Source: Pseudomonadota bacterium | GTDB lineage: Bacteria > Pseudomonadota > Alphaproteobacteria > Caulobacterales > Caulobacteraceae | Reading direction: 5' to 3' | DNA length: 7,522 bases | Assembly: GCA_023433655.1 (NCBI GenBank) | Contig: JAEYUE010000177.1 | Coordinates: 1-7,522 of the forward strand | Shown here: in pieces, positions 1 through 6,244 of the stretch | How positions within the stretch are numbered: the stretch's first letter is position 1 | How the letters are laid out: the number at the start of each line of letters is the position of its first letter | Position numbers and translations under genes: made by a program | Notes under the pieces: model-generated | What the model saw: the letters and a program-made list of their open reading frames with translations, nothing else | Told to the model about the DNA's origin: nothing | The model's database searches: none

Positions 1-3
1 CTC

Positions 4-18
4 ATTCGATTTTCGAAT
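4..18 (+). other. small hairpin in the 23S-5S spacer
   Basis: A perfect 6-bp inverted repeat (ATTCGA at 4-9, TCGAAT at 13-18) closes a TTT loop just upstream of the 5S precursor stem. It lies in the AT-richer spacer between 23S and 5S rRNA; the 23S gene itself is outside the window. It could be a processing signal or chance. No T-tract follows, so it is not a terminator. Confidence 0.4.
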
Positions 19-33
19 ACGACAATGTCTTCT

Positions 34-197
34 CACAATCGTCTATCCGCCTGGTTGACCTGGTGGCTATGTCGGAGGTTCCCCACCCGATCCCATTCCG
101 AACTCGGTCGTTAAGCCCTCCAGAGCCGATGGTACTTCGTCTCAAGGCGCGGGAGAGTAGGTCGCCGCCGGGTCTACCAGACGGATAGATGATTGTG
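34..197 (+). repeat. long inverted repeat forming the 5S rRNA precursor (processing) stem
   Basis: Bases 34-66 pair with 165-197 in one register: 33 positions with only two mismatches (50/181 and 56/175) and three G-T wobbles (41/190, 61/170, 64/167). The inner ten pairs (57-66 with 165-174) are helix I of mature 5S rRNA. The outer 23 positions extend the helix outside the mature gene. Examples of flanking complementarity are TCTATCCG (42-49) with CGGATAGA (182-189), and CACAATC (34-40) with GATTGTG (191-197). The inferred role is a double-stranded precursor stem recognised by an endonuclease such as RNase III during rRNA maturation. The pairing is seen directly; the processing role is inference. 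Confidence 0.8.
57..174 (+). rRNA. 5S ribosomal RNA
   Basis: This is a 5S rRNA of about 118 nt, part of the large ribosomal subunit. Helix I pairs GACCTGGTGG at the 5' end with CCGCCGGGTC at the 3' end. The internal blocks CCCGATCCCATTCCGAACTC (about 87-106) and GATGGTACT followed by GGGAGAGTAGGTCGCCGCC are classic bacterial 5S loop and stem sequences. Exact mature ends are uncertain by one or two bases because pairing continues outward into the precursor stem. It is the 3' rRNA of an rrn operon whose 16S and 23S genes lie to the left of the window, and it is followed 60 nt later by tRNA-fMet. Confidence 0.97.
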
Positions 198-234
198 TTT
201 TCTCGAACCGCTCTTCCTTTTCACTACCGTTTGC

Positions 235-311
<77 letters not shown>

Positions 312-318
312 AGATCTG

Positions 319-351
319 AAAGCCCCGCCCGGTTCGCCGGCGGGGCTTTTT
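319..351 (+). terminator. Rho-independent terminator of the rrn operon
   Basis: An 11-bp perfect stem (AAAGCCCCGCC at 319-329 with GGCGGGGCTTT at 339-349) is extended by two more G-C pairs (331-332 with 337-338) past a bulged C330, capped by TTCG. A run of five T (347-351) follows on the plus strand. It starts 8 nt after the tRNA CCA end, so it should terminate 5S-tRNA transcription. The minus-strand gene stop codon (355-353) lies directly next to the stem, so leftward transcripts also run into this hairpin. On that strand only TTT then C follows, so leftward termination is probably weaker. Confidence 0.9.
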
Positions 352-352
352 G

Positions 353-1384
353 CTATGCGCCGTCGAGCGCCGCCAGGCTGAGCGCCAGCAGGTCGTCGGC
401 GAGGGTGGGCGAGGGCGGTGGATCGCCCTGCCGGACCACCACCAGCCGCCGCGAGGGGACGACCAGGACCATCTGGCCGCCGGCCCCAAGGGCCGCCACG
501 GCGTCCGGCGGCGCCGAGGGAAACCGCAGGGCCGGGCCGCGCCCGAAAGCGTCGAGGCCCGGGCGGGCGTTGGTCCACCATAGCAGGCCGTAGGATGGGT
601 TCAGCGTCTGGGAGGGCTCAAGCAGGGTCTGGAGAAGGTCGGGCCGCACCCGCGGCCGGCTGGCCCGCTCTCCGCCAGCGGCGATCCAGTCGCCGAACCG
701 GGCCAGATCCCGCGCGGTGGCGGCGGCGCTGTAGTAGTTGGTCACCGGCCCCCGGTCGCCCCGGCCCGAAGCGGCGATCCACCGGGTGTCGTTCATGCCC
801 AGCGGGTCCAGCAGCCGCTCGCGGGCGTAGTCTTCGAGCGTCCGACCGGTCGCCGCGACGAGAATGTGGAACAGCAGGTGATAGGCCGCGGTGTTGTAGG
901 CCCAGCGCGATCCCGGCGGATCGCGCAGCGGGGCGGCGGCATTGATGGCGAACTGGTCCCCCGCGACGCTGCGGAGAGCGAGTCCCGTGTCGTCGAGGCC
1001 CGAGGTCATGCTCATCAGATGCCGCAGGGTGATCGCGGCGCGGCCGTCGATACGCCAGGCCGGGATGTAGTCGGCCGCCGGTTGATCGAAACCCGTGAAG
1101 GCGCCATCCTCGACCGCCATGGCGATCAGGACGGCGACGATGCTCTTGGCCACCGAGGCCACCTCGCGGGGGCGTTCCGGCCTCCAACCGGCGGCGTAAC
1201 ATTCGGCCAGGATCTGGCCGCGCTGGGTGACCACGACGCCGGTGCTGGCCTGCGACATGGCAAGGTCGAGGACCGCGTCGAGCGAAGCTCGCGCCTTCAT
1301 GCGGGCCGGGACCCCGACGACGGCCAGCGAGGCCATCCCGCCGACCCACGCGCGGCGCGTCGGTCGGACAAGGGCGGGAGGCAC
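353..1384 (-). CDS. serine hydrolase, class C beta-lactamase / esterase family (SxxK)
   Basis: This 343-aa protein belongs to the penicillin-binding/beta-lactamase-like serine hydrolases. Seen in the sequence are SVAK at residues 77-80 (nucleophile S77, general base K80), the family block HLMSMTSGL (122-130), a WAYNT segment (161-165) at the YxN position, and GAGGQMVLVVP (300-310), which replaces the KTG block in esterase-type members. The N-terminus holds TRRAWV (9-14) then a hydrophobic stretch to about residue 27, resembling a twin-arginine export signal. That favours the GTG start at 1384, 3 nt after the upstream dehydrogenase stop, although the ribosome site (GGGTGG) is weak; M17 or M29 are alternatives. 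It is the last gene of the operon and ends at TAG beside the terminator stem. Many such proteins are esterases or amidases rather than antibiotic-resistance enzymes. Substrate unknown. Confidence 0.88.
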   Translation of the reverse strand: MPPALVRPTRRAWVGGMASLAVVGVPARMKARASLDAVLDLAMSQASTGVVVTQRGQILAECYAAGWRPERPREVASVAKSIVAVLIAMAVEDGAFTGFDQPAADYIPAWRIDGRAAITLRHLMSMTSGLDDTGLALRSVAGDQFAINAAAPLRDPPGSRWAYNTAAYHLLFHILVAATGRTLEDYARERLLDPLGMNDTRWIAASGRGDRGPVTNYYSAAATARDLARFGDWIAAGGERASRPRVRPDLLQTLLEPSQTLNPSYGLLWWTNARPGLDAFGRGPALRFPSAPPDAVAALGAGGQMVLVVPSRRLVVVRQGDPPPSPTLADDLLALSLAALDGA

Positions 1385-1387
1385 GGC

Positions 1388-2272
1388 TCAGGCCACCCGG
1401 GCCAGATGGGCCTCGGCGCTGGCGACCTCGCGCTCGGCCTGGGTGAAGCCGTAGGCAGGAGCGATCGAGCCCGCCGGGTCGGCGACGCGGTCCCACGCCT
1501 CGAGCAGGCGTTCGCCGGCGTCCGCCCCGCCGCCGATGAAGACGCCCGGCGTCAGGGTCACCTGGGCCTGGGCGAAATGGCCGGCGCCGGCGCAGACGAT
1601 GGCGCGGGTCGGGGCCTCGTCGATCACGAGCGGCAGGAGGGCCGGGCTGACGAGGGCGGGGTCGAGCCGCGCCAGGCTCTCGTCCGCGAGGACGCCCTCG
1701 GTCATCCGCGTTGCGGCCGTCGGCGCCAGGCAGTTGACCCGGATGCCGTACTTCTCGCCCTCGATGGCCAGGGTCTGCATCAGTCCGACCAGCGCCATCT
1801 TGGCGGCGCCGTAGTTGGCCTGGCCGAAATTCCCGTACAGGCCAGACGAGGACGTGGTCATGACGATGCGGCCGTACGTCTGGCCGCGCATCACCTCCCA
1901 CACCGCCTTGCAGCAGATGGCGGCGCCCATCAGGTGGACGTCGACCACCAGCCGGAAATCGGCGAGATCCATCTTCGCAAAGCTTCTGTCGCGCAGGATG
2001 CCGGCGTTGTTGACCAGGATGTCGATGCGCCCCCAAGTTTTCAGGGCGCGGTCGACCATGGCCGTCACGGCGGCTTCGTCCGTCACCGACCCGGCCACGC
2101 CGATCGCCTGACCGCCGCCAGCGACGATCCCGGCGGCGACCGCGTCGGCCGCGGCTTGGTCGACGTCATTGACCACCACCCGGGCGCCCTGACGCGCCAG
2201 ATACAACGCATGCTGGCGACCCAGACCGCCCCCGGCCCCGGTGATGATGGCGACACGCCCTTCGAGCCTCAT
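1388..2272 (-). CDS. short-chain dehydrogenase, MFE-2 type (likely 3-hydroxyacyl-CoA dehydrogenase)
   Basis: This is a 294-aa cytoplasmic classical SDR. TGAGGGLG (11-18) is the Rossmann nucleotide-binding loop. N35-D36 after the second strand favours NAD(H) over NADP(H). NNAG is at 88-91, the catalytic Ser is around 141, and Y154/K158 form YxxxK. The stretch YGNFGQANYGAAK (146-158) and the DVHLMG block (111-116), with His where most classical SDRs have catalytic Asn, closely match what I recall of the dehydrogenase domain of peroxisomal multifunctional enzyme type 2 (HSD17B4). That enzyme oxidises (3R)-hydroxyacyl-CoA. Here the domain stands alone, with no hydratase or SCP2 domain, and has a C-terminal extension (about 230-294) of unclear role. 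ATG at 2272 has a good ribosome site. The ligase in the same operon fits acyl-CoA chemistry. The exact substrate is inferred. Confidence 0.9.
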   Translation of the reverse strand: MRLEGRVAIITGAGGGLGRQHALYLARQGARVVVNDVDQAAADAVAAGIVAGGGQAIGVAGSVTDEAAVTAMVDRALKTWGRIDILVNNAGILRDRSFAKMDLADFRLVVDVHLMGAAICCKAVWEVMRGQTYGRIVMTTSSSGLYGNFGQANYGAAKMALVGLMQTLAIEGEKYGIRVNCLAPTAATRMTEGVLADESLARLDPALVSPALLPLVIDEAPTRAIVCAGAGHFAQAQVTLTPGVFIGGGADAGERLLEAWDRVADPAGSIAPAYGFTQAEREVASAEAHLARVA

Positions 2273-2276
2273 GGAA

Positions 2277-2283
2277 TCCCCCT
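2277..2283 (-). promoter_or_regulatory. ribosome binding site of the short-chain dehydrogenase
   Basis: AGGGGGA on the minus strand lies 4 nt before the ATG at 2272, inside the 39-nt gap after the TetR stop codon. This is the only clearly spaced junction in the middle of the operon, and the site supports independent initiation here. No convincing promoter is visible in the 39 nt, though a short operator cannot be excluded. Confidence 0.65.
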
Positions 2284-2311
2284 GTCGTATTGGTGAAACC
2301 GCCGCCGTGCG

Positions 2312-3046
2312 TCAGCGCTTGGCGGGCTTGCAGATGCTCATGAAGCCGGCGGCCATGAAGGTGGCCATGCGGTCCTTCACGGCGTCGAAGTCGTCGGAGT
2401 CGCACAGGCCGCCGGACAGGCGATTGATCCGTCCGGTGCGCGCGAGGGTCAGCATCAGCGCGCCTGTGACGAAGTGGTAGCCCCAGAATATGTCCTCCTC
2501 GGCGCAATCCGGCAGCGCTTGTTTGAGCAGGGCGATCAGGCGCAGGACCACGGGGTCGAAGTGAAGGTCGAACAGCTCGGCGCCGTAGGGTGTGTTGGAC
2601 ACCTGGGCGCCCAGGGCCCCGTAGTTCTTCCAGTTCTCGCCGCCCTGGCTGTAGAGGTCGAGGTCGGTGTCGAGGAAGGCGCGCAGGGCGCCCTCGACGG
2701 TCGGCTTGCCCTTGCTGGCGATCTCGTAGTCCTCGAGCGCCTTCATCCGCAGGGAGATGGTGACGTCGGCGCGGCGGGCGATGACGGCGTCGAACAGCTT
2801 CTTCTTGTCGGTGAAGTAGTAGTTCAGCAGGGTGTGGTGCACGCCGACGCGCTGGGCCACATCCTTCAGCGTGACCCCATAGAGGCCGTGGATCGAGAAC
2901 AGATACTCGGCTGCGTCGAGGATCTGCTCCATCATGTCGGCGCGCTGCTCGACCTTGGTGCGGCGGCGGCGCGGCTTCGCCCCCTCGGCCGCCGCTTCAC
3001 GGGCCGCCGGCGCGGGACGTTCGGACCTCTTTTCAGCAACCGCCAT
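2312..3046 (-). CDS. TetR/AcrR-family transcriptional regulator
   Basis: This 244-aa DNA-binding repressor-type protein has a basic, Ala/Arg-rich N-terminal tail (1-35, including PRRRRTK). It is followed by a typical TetR helix-turn-helix domain: QILDAAEYLFSIHGLYGVTL (41-60), recognition helix around VGVHHTLLNYYF (67-78), then DKKKLFDAVIARR (80-92). Residues from about 100 form an all-helical ligand and dimer domain whose ligand cannot be read. I chose ATG at 3046 (MAVAEK), which overlaps the ligase gene by 14 nt. A longer frame to 3121 would add 25 residues with no family similarity, buried in the ligase gene. Sitting inside the operon, it probably autoregulates the whole unit by binding a promoter outside the window. 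The ligand is probably a substrate, acid or acyl-CoA of the pathway (inference). Confidence 0.93.
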   Translation of the reverse strand: MAVAEKRSERPAPAAREAAAEGAKPRRRRTKVEQRADMMEQILDAAEYLFSIHGLYGVTLKDVAQRVGVHHTLLNYYFTDKKKLFDAVIARRADVTISLRMKALEDYEIASKGKPTVEGALRAFLDTDLDLYSQGGENWKNYGALGAQVSNTPYGAELFDLHFDPVVLRLIALLKQALPDCAEEDIFWGYHFVTGALMLTLARTGRINRLSGGLCDSDDFDAVKDRMATFMAAGFMSICKPAKR

Positions 3047-4601
3047 AGTCAACTCGCAAACGCATCTTGTCGATCTTGCCGGTGGGCGCCAGAGGCATCC
3101 GGTCCAGCCTGATGATCTCATCGGGAATCCACCACGGAGCGACCCGGCCTCGCAGGGGCGCCAGAATGTCGTCGTCGCTGGTCGTCCCGTCGCCTCCCGG
3201 CTGTACCACCAGAATCGGCCGCTCGCCCCATTTCGGATCGGGCCGCCCGATTACCGCGGCCAGTGAAACCGACGGGTTCTCGGTGACGATAGCCTCGATC
3301 TCGGCCGGATTGATCCATTCACCACCGGACTTGATCAGATCCTTGGAGCGTCCGGTGATCACAAGCGAGCCGTCGGGATCGAGCCGGGCGAGGTCCCCGG
3401 TGGCGAACCAGCCGCCGGCATCGGTCGCACTGTCCTCCTGGCCGAAATATCGTTCGACCACGGAAGCGCCGCGGACGCGCAGATGACCTTCCACCCCGCG
3501 CTGTTCGGGCAGGGCGCGCCCGTCAGCGTCGGTCAGCAACAGGTCGAGGCCGAAGGCCGGCCGACCACACAGGTGGGCGGCGCGGTCGGGATCGTCCGGC
3601 ACGGCGCAGGTTCCCAGCGGTGAGAGCTCGGTCATCCCCCAACTGGTCTGCACCGTCACGCCCAGACGGGACTCGATCCGCTCCATCAGGGCGGGAGACA
3701 TCGGCGCGCCGCCGACGATGACCCGCTTCAGGGAGGGAGTCTCGCCCCCATGGGCGTCGAGGTGCTCCACCAGACCCAGCCAGACCGTGGCCACCCCCAC
3801 CGCAAGGGTCACCTGCTCGGCCTCGATGAGCCGCGCAAGGCTGGCTCCGTCGAGATGGCGGCCGGGCAGCACCAGCTTGGCTCCGACCGCGGGGGTCGCA
3901 AAGGGCAGCCCCCAGGCGTTGGCGTGGAACATGGGTACAGCGGCGAGCACACAGTCGGACCCGCGGATGCCCATGGCGTCAGTCTGCAGTTGCCTCAGGG
4001 TGTGCAAGGCGCTGGACCGGTGGGTGTAGGTCACGCCTTTCGGCGCGCCGGTGGTGCCTGAGGTGAAGCACAGGCCGCACGGCGTGGTCTCGTCGAAACC
4101 GCCCCAAACCCCGGGTCCGGCGGCCGCGATCAGTGGCTCAAGAGCGTCGGCGGACGAGGCGCCGGGCGGCAGGTCAACGACCAGGATCCGCTCGAGGCTC
4201 CGCGCGCGCTCGGCCACCCGCCGGGCGAGCGGGACGAGGTCGGTGCTGACGATCAGCAGCCTCGCTTCGGACTGGCCGAGCATGGCCGCCAGCTGCGTTT
4301 CGGTCAGGCGCGGATTGAGCGTGTGGCAGACGGCCCCCATGCCCATGATTCCGTACCAGGTCTCGACGTGGGCCTGGGTGTTCCAGGCCAGGGTGGCGAC
4401 CCGATCGCCCGGCCGCACGCCCAGTCCGGCGAGCGCTCCCGAGACCTTCAGGCTCCGGTCGCGCAGGGCGGCATACCCGATGCGATCGGCGCCGCCGTAC
4501 TCTGTCGCCGTCACCACCTCTCCGTCGGGCCGCCACTTCGCGGCGTGGTCCAGGAACTTGTCGAGGGTCAGGGCGAAGGCCTGCATTTCCCCGTCGATCA
4601 T
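3033..4601 (-). CDS. AMP-forming acyl-CoA ligase (fatty-acid / carboxylate--CoA ligase)
   Basis: This 522-aa ANL-superfamily enzyme activates a carboxylic acid with ATP to an acyl-AMP and then an acyl-CoA. All core motifs are present: the P-loop FTSGTTGAPKG (179-189), the aromatic/ATP motif SWGMTEL (320-326), TGDLA (401-405), the hinge region GRSKDLIKSGGEWI (417-430), and PLAPTGKIDK (503-512) with catalytic K509. The length is normal. Overall similarity is to medium- and long-chain fatty-acyl-CoA ligases, but the substrate pocket cannot be assigned. I chose ATG at 4601 because it forms an ATGA overlap with the esterase stop and starts near the usual domain edge (ALTLDKFLDHAAKW). A frame start at 4691 would add 30 Arg/Pro-rich residues overlapping the esterase. 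M at 4607 is nearly equivalent. No strong ribosome site is visible, so translational coupling is likely. Confidence 0.94.
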   Translation of the reverse strand: MIDGEMQAFALTLDKFLDHAAKWRPDGEVVTATEYGGADRIGYAALRDRSLKVSGALAGLGVRPGDRVATLAWNTQAHVETWYGIMGMGAVCHTLNPRLTETQLAAMLGQSEARLLIVSTDLVPLARRVAERARSLERILVVDLPPGASSADALEPLIAAAGPGVWGGFDETTPCGLCFTSGTTGAPKGVTYTHRSSALHTLRQLQTDAMGIRGSDCVLAAVPMFHANAWGLPFATPAVGAKLVLPGRHLDGASLARLIEAEQVTLAVGVATVWLGLVEHLDAHGGETPSLKRVIVGGAPMSPALMERIESRLGVTVQTSWGMTELSPLGTCAVPDDPDRAAHLCGRPAFGLDLLLTDADGRALPEQRGVEGHLRVRGASVVERYFGQEDSATDAGGWFATGDLARLDPDGSLVITGRSKDLIKSGGEWINPAEIEAIVTENPSVSLAAVIGRPDPKWGERPILVVQPGGDGTTSDDDILAPLRGRVAPWWIPDEIIRLDRMPLAPTGKIDKMRLRVDYGGC

Positions 4602-6244
4602 GGGCATGGCGGCGTGGCTGAAGGCACGGGAGGGGCGACAACGCCGACGGCCCAGCTCCATGGCGTTCCGCCCGCGGCGCGGCGGCGGCATACCTCGGCC
4701 TCGCGCAGCTCGAACATGCCGGGCATGACCTGTTCGCGCGCTACGGGACCTTCCTCAAAGGCCATGTAGGCGCCGGCGCGATCATAGGCCGGCCACTCGG
4801 GCGCGTTCGGCGCGGAGGGAACGCCCGTGCGCGCGAAACTGGCCCAGTAGGCCATCATCGCAGCCGACAGCGAACGCTCCGCCGCTGTGTCCGGAATGGC
4901 GGGCCAGCGCGGCGGAAGTCGGTCAAAGGCCCCGAACACATAGGGAATCTCAGCGGCGTGGAAGGCGTGCAACCCCGCCTCGTCCGCGGCGGGATAGCCG
5001 TGGTCGAACAGGTAGAGAAAGGCCGGTTGACCCAGCCGGGTCTGCAGCCGCGCCATCCGGACGGAGGTCCAGCCGTAGAGGGCGTCGCGCGGCGCGGCCA
5101 GGACGCTCTCCTCCAGGTCGCTGGAGGGGTAGAGGGCGAGGAAGGCGTCGGCGAGGTCGCCATAGCGCTCGCGGATGGCCGCCTCATAGGTCGCGGCTTC
5201 GGCCGGGGCCGGCGGGGCGAGGAAGCGCAGGGTGCGGATTTCGCCCTGGTTGAAGCCGACCAGCAGGGGGACAGGGGCCTGTTCCCCGTCGTCGAAGGTC
5301 TGGACGATCTGCTCGGGCAGAACCTTGCCGTCGATCGTGCCCCATGGGATGTAGCCCAGACCCGGCGTCGTCGCGGCCAGCTGCTGGGCGTCCATGGCGC
5401 GCAGCTCGGCGAGGTTCTGCTTGCCCAGCTGCGCCTGTAGCCAGACGCCGACAGCCTCGGCGGCGGGCTGGCCGTGGGGACTGGCGCGCAGCTCGGGCGT
5501 CGACAGCATGTAGGCGCTCTGGGCGATGGCCCGGTCGAACAGACCGCGCGCCCTGGGCGAGGCCATCAGATACATGACGCTGAGGGCTCCGGCGGATTCC
5601 CCCGCGATGGTGACATTGTCCGGATCGCCGCCGAAGGCCGCGATGTTGCGCTCGACCCATTTGAGGGCGGCGATCTGGTCGAGCAGGGCGTAGTTGCCCG
5701 ACACGCCCTGGCGCGACTCGGCGCTGAGTTCCGGATGGGCGAGGAAGCCGAGCGCGCCGAGCCGGTAGTTGATGGTGACAACCACCAGCCCGTGCTCAGC
5801 CGCCATCCGGGCGCCGTCGTACATCGCCTCGCTGCCGGATCCCGCGATCAGCGAGCCGCCGTGTATCCAGACGAACACCGGCGCGTCCTGCGCACCTTCC
5901 GGCGCCCAGACGTTCAGCGACAGGCAGTCCTCGCTCATCACCGGCGGTTCGGCCGGGGCGTAGATGCTGGTCCCGCGCGCGGTCGGCTGCGGACAGGCGG
6001 GCCCGAAGCGGGTGGCGTCGCGTGTCTCGCGCCAGGCCGGAACCTCTGCCGGCGGCCGCCAGCGGCGCCAGCCCGTGGGGGGGAGGGCGTAGGGAATGCC
6101 CTTGAAGGCGTTGACGCCATCCGCCGTCTCGCCCCGAACGGCGCCGGCGGGGGCGGTTACGACCGGGTCGGGGCCGGCCGCGACCGGGTTGGCCGCGGCC
6201 AGGACCAGTAGCGCCGAAAGGGCGCAGGCGGTTGAGCGGATCAT
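4598..6244 (-). CDS. secreted type-B carboxylesterase (alpha/beta hydrolase)
   Basis: This 548-aa enzyme of the carboxylesterase/cholinesterase family hydrolyses carboxylic esters. Residues 1-23 are a Sec signal peptide (Arg3, hydrophobic core ALSALLVLAAA, cleavage probably after PVAA), so it acts in the periplasm or outside the cell. Family signatures follow: FKGIPYA (47-53), EDCLSLNVW (105-113), the oxyanion loop WIHGGS (126-131), and the nucleophile elbow GESAG (215-219, Ser217). The triad is probably completed by Glu335 (GFNQGE) and His429 (HAAEIPYVFG). C79 or C84 with C107 could give the usual N-terminal disulphide. The start at 6244 overlaps the MFS stop as ATGA. The last 30 residues are Pro-rich and of no known role. 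As the operon's main ester-cleaving enzyme it should supply the acid used by the ligase; the ester itself is unknown. Confidence 0.95.
   Translation of the reverse strand: MIRSTACALSALLVLAAANPVAAGPDPVVTAPAGAVRGETADGVNAFKGIPYALPPTGWRRWRPPAEVPAWRETRDATRFGPACPQPTARGTSIYAPAEPPVMSEDCLSLNVWAPEGAQDAPVFVWIHGGSLIAGSGSEAMYDGARMAAEHGLVVVTINYRLGALGFLAHPELSAESRQGVSGNYALLDQIAALKWVERNIAAFGGDPDNVTIAGESAGALSVMYLMASPRARGLFDRAIAQSAYMLSTPELRASPHGQPAAEAVGVWLQAQLGKQNLAELRAMDAQQLAATTPGLGYIPWGTIDGKVLPEQIVQTFDDGEQAPVPLLVGFNQGEIRTLRFLAPPAPAEAATYEAAIRERYGDLADAFLALYPSSDLEESVLAAPRDALYGWTSVRMARLQTRLGQPAFLYLFDHGYPAADEAGLHAFHAAEIPYVFGAFDRLPPRWPAIPDTAAERSLSAAMMAYWASFARTGVPSAPNAPEWPAYDRAGAYMAFEEGPVAREQVMPGMFELREAEVCRRRAAGGTPWSWAVGVVAPPVPSATPPCP

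Noticed and set aside
353..1384. Antibiotic-resistance beta-lactamase
   Set aside because: It has SxxK but no KTG box (GAGGQ instead) and sits in a catabolic operon, which fits esterase-type members better than a resistance enzyme.
618..2036. 472-codon minus-strand frame across two genes
   Set aside because: Arg/Gly/Pro-rich translation with no motifs; it is the out-of-frame shadow of the dehydrogenase and hydrolase genes, both of which carry complete catalytic motifs.
866..2296. 476-codon open frame on the plus strand
   Set aside because: It lies antisense to the serine hydrolase and dehydrogenase genes; the translation is rich in Gly, Arg, Asp and His with no family motif. Such long antisense frames are usual in GC-rich DNA.
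3047..3121. 25-residue upstream extension of the TetR protein
   Set aside because: It is entirely within the ligase reading frame region and resembles no TetR N-terminus; MAVAEK at 3046 gives a normal protein.
4602..4691. 30-residue upstream extension of the ligase
   Set aside because: It would overlap the esterase gene by 94 nt and encodes Arg/Pro-rich residues unlike the family; ATG at 4601 makes an ATGA junction.
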